A stretch of DNA of 64,000 nucleotides. It comes from Dryomyza anilis (lineage: Eukaryota > Arthropoda > Insecta > Diptera > Dryomyzidae). Positions 50,145-61,669 of the stretch are shown here, one piece after another. The stretch is from positions 3,616,501 through 3,680,500 of the forward strand of contig OX638133.1 of assembly GCA_951804985.1 (NCBI GenBank), in the 5' to 3' direction. Each line of letters starts with the position of its first letter. Position 1 is the stretch's first letter. Made by a program: the position numbers and the translations under genes. The notes beneath the pieces were generated by a model, which was given only the letters and a program-made list of their open reading frames with translations, did not search any database and had not been told where the DNA came from.

Positions 50145-50947
50145 TCCAGCAGGAAATGGCCTCATTGACGACAAGGTCATCAATGATGAATCGAAGACAT
50201 TAGAAAATTTGTCATTGATGACTATGTCTATAACGATTTCAAAAATTACATTGCATTAAAGACGTCATACACCTTATGTCAGATATACATGAATCAATGA
50301 CATTGTGAAAATATGTCATTGATGACATGTTATTGATGAAAAATTATCATTCACGTTACATGCCCCCAAAGGTATGCAGTTGTGAAATGCAATGTGAAAT
50401 GTATACAACATACATCTAGGGGAAGCATTTACGCGTAAAACTGAAATTTTGCGTCCGGTGTAACCCTGCCATATAATTCATAAGCACAAATTGAGGGACC
50501 AATTTGTATAAAAGCAAGATAATAAGCAGTAGTAATTATGATAGATGATGGGCGTTAGTGAAGTGCGTTGACATTAACAAGAACACATACCATTCCAACC
50601 GAGAATAGAAGAAAATAATAAAATTGAAATTAGAAATAAAATAAGATAAGATAAATAAAAAAATATTTAAATTAAATAGTATAAATTAAAAAATATAAAT
50701 TAAAAAAAGAAAATAAAATAATAAAAAAAAAATTACAAAAAAAAACATATGTATGACAATCATTTCTGACTTCATTGATGAATGACGTGCATGACGTCGT
50801 TAATGCTATCTCACGCAGGACTCAGTGGACATTTGTATGAAAATGTCAGCAATGCTTTGCAGGGCGAAAATGCTATCGGTCATCGATGTTTCTGACCTGA
50901 CATAGGGGAATCGTTGTGGAATCATTGGGGACATTTTTTGCTGGGGC
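50145..50947. mobile_element. TIR element CCAGCA(A/G)(A/G)AAATG, nested
   Basis: Left CCAGCAGGAAATGGCCTCAT, right GGGGACATTTTTTGCTGG are inverted. About 800 bp; the interior has many CATTGATGA strings and an AT-rich (A/T-only) centre, with no ORF of note. Removing it rejoins the GAGCAAAC...ATTATATAA sequence of the host MITE. Confidence 0.78.
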
Positions 50948-51789
50948 ATTATATAAAAAATAACATACAATAATTACTAGAGAACTGAGAAGTACGGCAA
51001 AAAATGAACAAAAAATAAATAAATAAATATTTTGATTGAAATTCTGTTTAATGAACATAGTTCTTTAATATAAAGTACATATATGTTGTATTTTATTTTT
51101 TTGTTGATTAATATGATGAAATGTATTCTTCACATATATTTCATCATATTGAACAACATTTTTTCGACAGTTACCAAGCGTTCATGATATTTATGATAGC
51201 ATTCATAATATTGATGTCGTTAGTCATTAATATTATGAATGGTTCTTCAATACAACGTAACATAAAAATACCAAAAAAAAAAAGGATTTTTACGACCGAT
51301 GTATGCTTTTATCAGAATATTTCGTCAAATTCCCGCAACAGTTAGCAATGATTTTAAGAACGGAATTCATCAATATGAAGTACATTTTTTTTTCTGTGCA
51401 TGGAGACTCCCTACCAATGGGGTGCCAACCATTTATTATTGCATAATACATATATTTAATTTTTCTTAATTTCTTCGTTTAAACTGCGGTAATCTTCTAA
51501 TGTCCTTTGACCTCAAACAATCGCTTATTTTAGCCATTTGGGAAGGTCATTAGGCGCAGAGTATTAGTTATATCAGTTATAAGAATCAGTCATTAGAATC
51601 AGTTATCACAATCAGTTATCTATATTAAATATAAATTCTGTAATCTGTACAAAAAAAATTACCCTCCTTTTGTGACACACTGTAATTGTTAGGTCTACGT
51701 TTGAATACATTAAAATTGTTTTTTGTGTGGTCTCCACATTTTCGGACAATTTAATTAATTTTACATCTATTATCTGAATGCACATAAAT

Positions 51790-52870
51790 AATGTCACGGG
51801 CTACGCCTCCAGATGACTACGACGACGACGTTATCAACGAAACCATCAGCCTTGCATAATGTGGCGGCTATTGCTGTAAAATAGGCAAACCGAACAGGTA
51901 CTAGGTAGCTACTCCTGCTCTTGTTCTTGTTCGTGGCGTGGTGCTACTGTTTCTCTTGTGTTGCGCCGACAACGGTTCGTTCCTTCGTTAGTTCGTCTGT
52001 TTCGTTCGCCTAGTTTGTCGCTAAGTATCTACTAAGTATCTATTGAAAGTATCTACGTGTGGCAGCAACCGTGGTTCGTCAATTAGGTAGGCACCGTTCA
52101 CCGTTCGTTCGTTCACCATTCGTGTAGCTCACGTGTAACCGAAATGTTTCGAGCTGCACGTCCTTCTGCGTTCGCAGTGTGTTTACGTGCTGCGACTACT
52201 ATGCATTCATGATGGAATTCCTTCAAAAATATTTGCTTTTTCTTGATTTCGTTTGTATCGTTTTGGAATAAACTCTCGTTGTGCGTGCTTTTGTCAATTC
52301 GAACACTACTTTCTCGATGGCATGACACGCGGCATTTAAGCGAAAAGAGGCGCATCACCAATTCAACAAGCATCACTTCATTTGCAACATCCAAGCAGAC
52401 ACCATCAGCATTAATTTATCAGAGGAGCAGCAGCAGATACATTTTCGAGAATCGAGAATGGAATGTTTCTTTGCTGCGTTCAAGGGAAGCGACCGACCGA
52501 CGAACGACACTGACTACTGCAAGAAACGACTGCATGTCGCTTACTGAGAGGCACGCGCATTCCACGGTGCGGTTCGGTGCGGTGCACTGTTAAAATACGC
52601 GGCAGCCTCTTCTATTTTCGGAAGCTGGTTCCTTTTAAAAACTCTGAACGAATGAACGAACGAACGCGCGTATTTGCGTTTGAACAATGCAACCAACATC
52701 CTTGTGGGATGTACGTGCCATTGCACGCTGTGTAGGGTGCAAAGGGGCGCAGTGAGGTCGAACTGTCTTCACTGTTGAAATAGACATATTTTTGGGTTAT
52801 TTTTATTACTTAACTTTCACACTTCAATGCCCACCACCAACTAACACAGTCTCATTGTTTTGTCCTGCAG
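51790..52870 (+). promoter_or_regulatory. vg: Repeat-poor block before vg coding exon 4; candidate quadrant-enhancer region
   Basis: About 1 kb of higher-complexity, GC-richer sequence with none of the window's repeat families, at the end of the 8.5-kb intron. Drosophila places the Dpp/Mad-responsive quadrant enhancer in the fourth intron, which matches this one if there is a non-coding exon. GGCGGC-type strings (51860) and a CATTCCA TEAD-type site (about 52558) are present, but such short motifs are weak evidence. Confidence 0.3.
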
Positions 52871-52962
52871 AGTCCTGTAATCCGATGTCCTCAAGGAACT
52901 TTCCACCTTCGTTCTGGAACAGCAACTATGTGCATCCTGTACCCGCGCCCTCACATCCACAG
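52871..52962 (+). CDS. vg: vestigial, coding exon 4
   Basis: Residues 228-258, CNPMSSRNFPPSFWNSNYVH and PVPAPSHPQ, a segment strongly conserved among fly Vg proteins. Acceptor TCCTGCAG at 52870, donor CCACAG|GTAGTG. It follows an 8.5-kb intron and precedes a 65-bp one. Confidence 0.93.
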
Positions 52963-53027
52963 GTAGTGCTTTGGTTTTTCTTTTGCAAATTGTACAACAG
53001 CTAAATTTTCTATTTTCCCCCGAACAG

Positions 53028-53212
53028 GTTAGTGATATTTATGCGTCTGAGGGCGGTTATGCCACCGATCCCTGGGTGCCGCACGCCGCGCACTATGGCT
53101 CGTATGCGCATGCCGCACATGCACATGCAGCACACGCCCATGCCTACCACCACAACATGGCGCAGTACGGCAGCCTGTTAAGACTACCGCAGCAGTACAG
53201 CCACAGCACCAG
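53028..53212 (+). CDS. vg: vestigial, coding exon 5
   Basis: Residues 259-319, VSDIYASEGGYATDPWVPHA followed by an alternating Ala-His tract and MAQYGSLLRLPQQYSHS. The Ala-His run is encoded by mixed codons, so it is protein-conserved rather than a simple DNA repeat. Acceptor CGAACAG, donor CACCAG|GTAAAT. Confidence 0.94.
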
Positions 53213-53343
53213 GTAAATCAACCATCCAACCGTCTATCCTTGCACCATCCATCCATTCATCTATCCAGCTATCCATACAACCAACCTACCAACTATGCGA
53301 GCTATGTATTTATTAATTAAAATTTCTCAAAAATATTCCACAG

Positions 53344-53417
53344 ACTGCATCACGACCAGCAGACGGCACATGCTCTGGAAAGTGCAGCAGCCTATTCCAG
53401 CTACCCTACCATGGCAG
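53344..53417 (+). CDS. vg: vestigial, coding exon 6
   Basis: Short 74-nt exon: residues about 320-344, LHHDQQTAHALESAAAYSSY then PTMAG. Acceptor TTCCACAG, donor ATGGCAG|GTGCGT. Compared with the D. melanogaster protein as I remember it, ESAAAYSSY is slightly longer (EYSSY). Confidence 0.9.
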
Positions 53418-54483
53418 GTGCGTAAAGCCTCATTACTATTCACAGTCGAGCTTAGTGATGAGCAAATGCAAGAGCAAGACATGGTAGTTTTGTTCTTGCA
53501 GGGTCATTTTTGTTCTCGTTCTTGCTGCAAGACTCTTGCATTACTTACAAATATTAAAAGTCAAATTCGTTTTGTTTTTCATCTAATATATTAGGGGGGA
53601 AATTAATGTATATAAATCGTATAATTTTAAATTTACGGTGTCTCGCATTCACCGAATGAATTGCTGACTAAATTAAAGTGTACGGGTTTTCATTCGATCG
53701 CCATTCGGTAACCGGTGTTCATTCGATCTCTATTCGGTAATTGTTTGCTGTCATACAATTCATTTTAATACGTTGAATTTAAAAAACTGCATTGCCGACA
53801 AAATTTAATCTAGTCAGCTATTTAGGGTGTGTGCGAATTAGAATAAATTGCTGACTAAACTAAATTGGACGACTTTTAATTTGATTTCCATTCGGTAACC
53901 GGTAATTATTAAAGTCCGTAATCAATCGATTATCAAATGTTCAATTTAGTCTGCTCGAAAATTTGCTAATTTGAAAAGTAAACACTGTATTACCGATCAA
54001 TCAATTTAGTCGAATTCGCACACACCCTTAGTCGAACTCGCACACACTCTTATTCTGAAATTAAAACACCACCGTTATTCATTTATCGACTAGGAATTTC
54101 TAAATAGTGATGTATGATTTTCGAGTACCAACTTATTTTATATGAGTTTTTTTGTTGAATTCGGAGATCGTCATCTGGCAATAAGTTAGCTTCATACGCC
54201 ATTTTTGGGTGAATAGAGTTAGCAATTGCCTTTTTTATAAATCCGTTATCCGATTTATTATCCAAATTCACTAACCATTTACATGTACCATACATTGTAT
54301 TGCATATAACACGTTTAGGGCTATGAGGCAAATTTTCCATCGAATAAGAAATATATTGTATTTAACTTTTGCTTTGCTCCATTACCATAACAAGTTGAAT
54401 GTAATTTCGAAAATATATCATGTCTGTGGTTCCGGTGGTTTGGGAGGTGGGTGTGTCTGTTGAACGACCTATTCCACACTCAC

Positions 54484-54750
54484 AGAAATAATTGCTTGGC
54501 GTTCAGTTATTTCAACGCATATTCATTTGCATCTATCAAATGTAGTTTGATTTAACGGAAAATCATTTGTGGCAAGTATGAGTCATAACCAACTTTTGTT
54601 TGAAGCAACTGTAACAGAAATAATTGCTTGGCGTTTATTTCAGTAAATATTAATTTGATCTACCAAATGTACTTTGCTGAACGAAAATTCATTTGTGACA
54701 AACAACAGTATGTAGCATAACCAACTAATTGTTTGTAGCAACTGTAACAT
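54484..54750. repeat. Tandem duplication of about 130 bp
   Basis: Two units both start ACAGAAATAATTGCTTGGCG and end in a GCAACTGTAAC string, about 80% alike by eye. The CAACCAA / AACTAA motifs nearby also recur at 3835-3935. Confidence 0.82.
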
Positions 54751-55157
54751 TGACTGGGGAAACCAACTTTTAATTCATTTACTATTTGCTACGACAACTA
54801 AATTTAAAATGAAACATAACCAATATTTGGTTGGCTCAATAGATACTTAGTTATATTAACTAAATGATATAACATTATGTTGTAGCAACCAATATTTATT
54901 AGCTTCAAGTGCGAAATCAGCTGTTTATAGAAAAACGACGCCAAAATAGGACAACATCAGTCGCACAATCATTAGATTATTTTTGGTGTACAATTGACAC
55001 ACCAAAAATAACCTAAAATCATTAATTTTGTGAACTGATATGTGTTGTTGCAACAACTGAATGAGTCGAATACTAACAGAACTAAATAATAAAAAAACGG
55101 TTGCCTCAACTAATTCGTTCTCTGGGTATAACCAACAGAATACTCGAAATACCAAGC

Positions 55158-55432
55158 ATATATCGTCGTTGTAGAACGAAAAGTCACCAAATACATTTTT
55201 GTCAAAAACTTAATTTTCGAGATTGTTGATTAATATTATAAAAAGTAATTGATTAATTTTTAAAGTTGAAAAATCAACTAATAGATTTACAATTTCTTAT
55301 CATGTGGTAAAAAAAAATTGAGATCATAAATTAAAAATTGACAGATTTATAAAGATTTTTGTAAATAAATATTTGGCATTTTGAAAATGTATTTGGTGAC
55401 TTTTCGTTCTACAACGACGATATTTACCTCAT
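55158..55432. mobile_element. Foldback MITE ATATCGTCGTTGTAGAACG, copy 2
   Basis: Near-identical to 47880-48146 through its whole length, including GATTAATATTATAAAAAGTA and the inverted ends. It sits inside the intron-6 element. Confidence 0.9.
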
Positions 55433-55702
55433 TTTGTTGCGTTTTTAGTAAATATTTTCAAATGTAAAAACAAGCAATGACTTTTATTTTTATTCTTGAT
55501 CTTTTGCATTTCTTGCAATGTTAGCCTTGTCTTGCTCTTGTTCTTGCAGGTCTTTCCTGTTCTTGCATCGGAATATCGATGTTATTAAAACTGCAAGAAC
55601 AAGAACGAGAAGAAAAATGTTGTATATTTTGCTTATCACTAGCCTAGCTCCATTCTTAACCATATAAGCAGCCCTATAATGTCTAAGTTTTGTCTCTTGC
55701 AG

Positions 55703-55752
55703 GTCTAGAAGCGCAAGTACAGGAGTCATCGAAGGATCTCTACTGGTTCTAA
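55703..55752 (+). CDS. vg: vestigial, last coding exon
   Basis: The final 15 residues, LEAQVQESSKDLYWF, and TAA stop. The C-terminal KDLYWF is shared with other fly Vg proteins. Acceptor CTCTTGCAG at 55702. The intron in front of it (53418-55702) is nearly all occupied by a mobile element. Confidence 0.93.
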
Positions 55753-56345
55753 CAATATGGCGGCTGCTTATGAAGTGCTTCGCTTCAATGATGTACAACG
55801 TTCAACCCAAATGGCGGCAATTCATGTATTTTATATTAAAACATGTGTACTTACTATATATATATATCCATATATCCACATATTTATTTAAATGCACACA
55901 ATATTTGACGCAGTTATCCTGCAACATGAGTCATAGATTCTTTAATAAGTTGCTGCAATACGGTTAAGTCAACCCCGAATCCACCCCTAACACAGACTAT
56001 TTATTGTATTAGTTTTGAGTTTAAATGCGTAGTTGCTTAATTTTAAATATACATATAATAACTAATATAAATACTTAAGTATTCAATGATAAAGTACAAT
56101 TAATGCATAAACCTACTTTCGCATGTATTATTTCGAATTTCAAGCTACCTTCGGTTTTAAGCAGGTATTAAAGGTATTCATTGGATTAGCGCAGTTGTAA
56201 GTTTAGCGTGTTTACTGCGCTACTCGAAATTGCCGCGAATGCCAAACCCCCGCTCAATTATATTATTTTCTTTTGTATAAGTTCTTCTCAGGCTGTTAAG
56301 TGTTCTATATGTAATTATATTAATTAATAAATTTATTTAAATATG
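55753..56345 (+). other. vg: vg 3' UTR (presumed)
   Basis: Non-repetitive sequence after the stop codon. AATAAA occurs at about 56327 in TTAATTAATAAATTT, giving a 3' UTR of about 590 nt; a later AATAAA near 57766 could give a longer form that would include the tandem array. Which is used cannot be told from sequence. Confidence 0.5.
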
Positions 56346-56699
56346 ATCATTTATGTTTAGTATGTTAGATTTAATTGAATCGAATATTATTGTGTTGACA
56401 TTTTTATGTTAGTGTAACTGTATTATTTTGAGAATTTATACCCCCCAGAGACGAAGATGTCTTTTATATTGTTTGATAAATTTTATTGTACACATTTTTT
56501 GTAAAGTGGTTTTCATTGAAACGAAAAAAAAAGAAATCAAATCAAATATAAAGCATTAAGAAAAATTACGAATACGTTGTCTTCTTATTTTAAAAGGATG
56601 CATTAGCTAATCGAAACTGTCATAGCACATACTACGACTGTTCGTCATCGGCTCAAATAGGAACGTAAAGAACTACATAATACATTTTGAAAATAAGAC

Positions 56700-57560
56700 T
56701 GGCAAATTTAAACGTTGAAAGGTTTTCCGTATCTGTTATGTACTAAGATTTTGTACTGAATTCGCTGAAAGTTTCATCGAGTTAAAATGTGACGTAAAGA
56801 AGAAAATGAGGTACACTTTTCTGTAACATTTCAAACTATGATTTTTTACCTAATTCACTGAAATTTGTATCTGGTTCAAATGGGACGGGAAATAATATAC
56901 ATTATATAAACAAGTTTAATCGTTGAAAGGTTTTCAGTATCCGGACTAAGATTTTGTGCTAAATTCGCTGAAAGTGTCAATGTGACGAAAAGAAGAAAAT
57001 GAGAGACAATTTTTAAAGGTTTCTGTATCAGTTTCGAACTAGGATTTTTTACCAAATTCGCTAAAATTTATATCGGGATAGAAAATTAGTGGTTTTGCTC
57101 ATCTGTGGTTTTCCTCATCTGTTTCGGACTAAGATTCTGTGCTAAATTCGCTGAAAGTTTTATCGAGTTAAAATGGGACGAAAAGAAGAAAATGAGACAC
57201 AATTTTTAAAGGTTTCAGTATCAGTTTCGCTGAAATTCCTATCGAGTTAAAATGAAACGGAAAGAGGAGAATGCGACTCAATTTTGAACAATTTACGAAG
57301 TACGATTTTGCAACAAAATTCGCTGAAATGTTCATCAAGGTAAAATGGAACGAAAAAGGAACTTCATTATGAATGCAGAAAATAAGACACAATTTTTTGC
57401 AAGGTTCCGTATTTGTTCCGAATTTAGTAGTAAAGTGTCATCGAATGCAAATTAATCACAATATTGAAAGGTTTCCGTATCAGTTCCGAACTACGATTTT
57501 ATATCGAATTCGTAGAAAGTTTCGCCGACTTTAAATGGAACGAAAAAGGATCTACCATAT
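56700..57560. repeat. Degenerate tandem array, period about 90 bp
   Basis: About nine units recognised by AAATTCGCTGAAAGTTTCAT near 56757, 56848, 56962, 57056, 57142, 57226, 57318, (57419) and 57507, each preceded by CGGACTAAGATTTTGTGC-like and followed by AAATGGGACGAAAAGAAGAA-like sequence. Units have drifted substantially. It lies 1-1.8 kb after the vg stop. Confidence 0.85.
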
Positions 57561-57829
57561 ATCGTATAAAGTATTCCCCTTCCGGTTGAATTTAGTACCA
57601 AATATTGACAAAAGTATTTTGCACAGACACAGCTTAATAATCTATTAATCTCACGCACAAGAAATACACTTTAAAGTGAAAAATTAAAAATAATCCAATC
57701 TCCTTAAAGCAGTAGTTTAAAACCCTCATTTCGCCTCTACCCCAAAGACGTGTTTTATTTGTTTATAATAAAACTTCTCACGTTTACGAGGTGTTTTTAA
57801 TAACTGCATTCTTATCGCGAATATTGATT

Positions 57830-58960
57830 TAACAAAAAAGAAAGAAGAAAGACCCAAATTATAAAGTCGAACGAAGCTCCAGACATTCCATCTGCGCAGG
57901 CGCCTCGCATAATCACAGACTATTTATCATCTGTGGAGACGACGAATTAATGAATACAAGCGATAATCTGGTTCTTAATATCATCGCTGCAAATGACCAC
58001 ACTGCAGTTTTGTTTATGCCCGAGCATAACCCATGTGGTGGATATAAATTTAATCTTAAGTTCAAAATGACATATCAAAAATCAATACCATAACCGAACG
58101 ATGGATCGTACAGAATGGAACGAACGTATGTCCCACCGTTTGCAGTACCACAATTCAGTAGTAAACGTTGGACATTTGGTCGCCTAGTCATGAATAAAAG
58201 AACAGCAGCCCGTCATGTTCGCGTTGTGTATTTATCATACTCTGTGTGGACGTTGGCAGCGCGGGAGTTGAAATAAAAACCAGTATATATGGGTCATTCG
58301 TCATGAGTGATTTGGGAGAGCCCTACACCCATGATGATCCGACGATGATCACGATGTGTTTACGCGTTGACATCATTTTACCCTGCCATTCGGGGCGAAA
58401 ATAATGCGGAACTTGAAGTTTATGAACATAGTTTAAAAATATAGCATTCCTTGCATTGTGTCGTGGTACGTCACATAATAAAAAAAAGAACCCACTGCCC
58501 ACTGTAGAGTAGCGCTCCGTCCAAGTTGCTCTTACAATTCACGCAGCCGTTCGCAGCAGTTTACATGTGGCTCAGTGATCGACACAGAACCGTCGTACCG
58601 TACGTCTGTCACTCACTCACTCTGGAATAGCCTTGGATCTGCGCAAGCCGGAAACATAACATTAGCATAAAAATGCAATATTTATGGCAGGCATCAATCG
58701 ATCAGTTGACCGATCGACCGGTGCAAACCATCGGTTGTACACTTCTGCAAACAACGTTTTGTACTTGTCACTGAGGTGTTCAACGTCTCTCAAATGAATG
58801 GGTTTATCGCTTTTTAACAAGTCCGCTTATATTAAGGAACTGTGGCAGATGTTGTGCCGAGTGTCATTTTCTTAAAACGCACTTTTTGTACTTAGTGCGA
58901 AAAATGCGCATTGGCAGTTTGTTGGCAGATCGAAGTTTCTGCGTCACATTTCTGCGAAGT
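57830..58960. promoter_or_regulatory. High-complexity island downstream of vg
   Basis: GC-richer non-repetitive sequence with CTCACTCACTCTGG and GATCGACCGGTGCAAACC strings, unlike the AT-rich flanks. No conserved reading frame was recognised (the 58886-59206 frame looks random). It could be a distal enhancer or the promoter/5' exon of a gene beyond the window; direction unknown. Confidence 0.25.
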
Positions 58961-59209
58961 TTCTGCTGTGTCTATTTTAATAAGTACAACAAACGGCCTT
59001 TTATAGGACTTTGGTTGAACATATACAGCATTGTCTTGAGACGAAATACAATGATTATACAACACACATTTGTTACAGTTCTTTTTGTAAGCTCTAAAAT
59101 AAAATTGAAAGCGAAATTTGACATGTTATTATTGGAATTTCTAAAATATATAATGACAATATATATAAAATGTAAAATGAAACTATTTGAGGAACCAAAA
59201 AAATAAGGA

Positions 59210-61090
59210 AATATTGAAAATTCGATAAAACCTATTAATACGCGTATTAATGCCACAAATTGGTTTTCTATAATATTCCAAGAAAATGCATGTGAATGTA
59301 AAAAAAGACAAATATGAATCCCATATCAAAACGTGTAAATTTCTATTCCCTAGTTCGCATTTAGTTCCGACTTCGCATTTTCATGTTTTATTTTTAATGT
59401 TGTATGCATTATAATAAATATATAATTTTTAATAAAAAATATAATTTTTAGTTAATCATTTAAAATTGCTCTACAACACAATTTAATAAATAAACTTTTG
59501 CTACAAAAATAGTTGTATTGACAGCTAACGGTAATAAAGAATTTAATAAAATTGACAAATAAATTTATAAGTCACTCGTAAAATATACTCAAATTTGGCG
59601 TACATTTCTACAATTTACGAAATATGGGTAAGGTATTTCCAATAGTTGATTGTAAAAAAAATCTTTCGAGTTTTCTTTAGTACCCAGTAGTAAATTTGTC
59701 CAGGTCTTGCAAGTAGAAGTCCTGCTATAACAACTTCTTAGCATGCTCAATACACATTCTGCCAGCACTGAAGCTAGTGTACTTCCACCACACCTTCTAG
59801 AGAATCGGCGACTATTGGGGACTATTTCTAATATTTTTCAAATAGAAAGCGAAGCGCTGCTCGCCCACCTTCTAATGGAATGCTAACAGTAATGAGTCAA
59901 ACTATTTTGTGAGACCTTCCGAGAGCCGTTCTCTGAGAAACGAATAGGGAAGTCCTGCAAAATGTTCATATAAAAAAGAAGAAAGAAACTCATTTAGTCG
60001 GGAAGGGGTTCTACCTGGTTGAGAATGAGTGCTAGCATAGCTTCTTACGCCTGAAATTTACTACTGGGTATATTCCTATTATTGTCCGATTAAAAATTCC
60101 TTGTGAATATCATATAAAAAAGTTCTCGGGGCCATTGATCGGGACCATTAACTGTTGAGATAATGTTGATGAAAAAATATTTTTAAAAATGATTATTATG
60201 ACTTTTCGTGCAACGCCTTTAAAATGCTACATAAGGAAATAAATTAGGACTTTGCATTAAACTTTAATAATTACATCTCTTATTTAAAAAAAAATGCGAG
60301 TCTTGCTGTGATTACTCTGCTTGACTTGATATTTTTATAACTGAACTACTTGAGTACTTATTTTTCCAATTATACAATTTTTAGTCACACGATTTTTAAC
60401 TGTTTTACAAAACTCCAAATAATTGCACATCTTTTTAAAATTTATATGGACACTTTTTAGAAACTTCTCTTTTTATCAGTTCCGGTTCGAAATATTTTCT
60501 AATTAACGGTTCCGCCTCCAAGATATCAATGGTTCCGTTACCGATTTCAGAACAGCTTCTTGTGGTCCTTGAATTTACACGTGACCAAATTTCTGAAATT
60601 TTTCAGGAATATTTCTGTCATATTTCCGGCAAACACACAGATAAATGGAATATTTTGGGAAGTGTATAGCTGGTTGTACAATTTTGCGCTATTTTATTGG
60701 CAGATTCACGGCATATTTTTGGAACGAGGAGAAAATTAACAGCTTGTGATACTGTCTGTTTGAAATAGGTTGAAAAAGTGTTTCTAAACTGCCTTGACCC
60801 GCCTAAAATTTTATCTAGGGGTAAGTAAGACTTAGCGCCACCTCTAAACGGAATTCGATTCGACAATTTATTATTAAACGTGCTTTAATTTTTAAGGGTT
60901 GTCCTGTAAAAATTACGAAAAATTATTTTTTTTGAATCATTCTACTGAGACCGCATATCAATTTCATGATGGAATCCAATGGCTGTGTCGAGGTAGTTTT
61001 GAAACATTTTTTCGACATATTTCAAACAGACAAAGGTGGAGTTTGTATCAAAAGCTGTCCTTTTCAGCCCGTTCCCCAAATATGGCGTGA
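59210..61090. other. Intergenic AT-rich sequence
   Basis: No gene, RNA or clear repeat recognised, apart from short MITE-like strings. The open frames near 60.6-61.1 kb have no recognisable homology. Confidence 0.4.
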
Positions 61091-61097
61091 ATCCGGC

Positions 61098-61256
61098 ATA
61101 ATGCCCGATTTACATTGTATCTTCTGTGAGTCTCACTGTATCGCCTAGGGTTGCATTTTTTTAAATTTTCATATAAAAATAGTATTTTTTTGAAAAAATG
61201 CACCCCTAGGAGATACATTGAGACTCACAGAAGATACAATGTAAATCGGGCATAAT
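61098..61256. repeat. Long hairpin (about 60-bp arms)
   Basis: CATAATGCCCGATTTACATT continuing to CTAGGGTTGCATTTTTT (61098-61160) is matched by its reverse complement at 61193-61256 with only a few mismatches; the loop is about 32 bp. May be a very small foldback MITE or a small-RNA precursor. Confidence 0.88.
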
Positions 61257-61669
61257 ACTTCTTTTTACAACACCATTTTTATAATTTTTGAAAAAATAAA
61301 AATGTGTACTGTCGTGTTATACTCTATATCTGGTTTGTATTAACCGATTTTGATTATTTAAAAAGTGTTCTTAAGCTATATTTATTGCATTTTCAGAAAT
61401 TATTACCTTCTGAAAATAGCGTACTTATATGCTTAGTTTTAATAACTTAACTAACACAAGATACGAAAATGGGAACTGGCACTAAGAAGTGGATCTAAAA
61501 AATATACTCGAAGTGATAGAAACATTATGTAAATGGGGATATTAATTATTTTTCTATGCCTATCCAAACTTTTCATTTAGATAAATAAAAATTAAATGAG
61601 AATAGTATATAGTCCTTATCAAGTTTACAAGGCTTTAAAATATTTAAATACTAATAAAAGTTAAAACGA

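Larger units (their letters stand above)
48841..51399 (-). mobile_element. TTCATCATATTGAAGAA MITE, copy D, carrying nested insertions
   Basis: Host element read leftward: end ACATTTTTTTTTCTGTGC at 51399, start ACACAGAAAACAAAAATGCA at 48841. Segments that belong to the MITE are 48841-48962, 49266-49705, 50100-50144 and 50948-51399; each can be matched to the uninterrupted copy at 4321-5136. It is split by a SINE, a second MITE and a CCAGCA element, and holds a 90-bp segment (51257-51345) not found in other copies. Confidence 0.85.
53450..55642. mobile_element. About 2.2-kb TIR element filling vg intron 6
   Basis: Left AGCTTAGTGATGAGCAAATG with a TTGTTCTTGCAG run; right CTGCAAGAACAAGAACGAG and TTTTGCTTATCACTAGCC are inverted. 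Inside are GGTAACCGG/ATTCGGTAA repeats (53640-54040), a tandem duplication (54484-54750) and a nested foldback MITE (55158-55432). An 85-codon leftward frame at 54083-54340 has no recognised homology. Confidence 0.7.

Noticed and set aside
54083..54340. 85-codon leftward frame in vg intron 6
   Set aside because: No family recognised and no splice or start context; it lies inside a mobile element and may be a transposase scrap or chance.
58886..59206. 106-codon frame
   Set aside because: No recognised similarity, and the opposite strand has an equally long frame over the same bases, as expected by chance in this composition.
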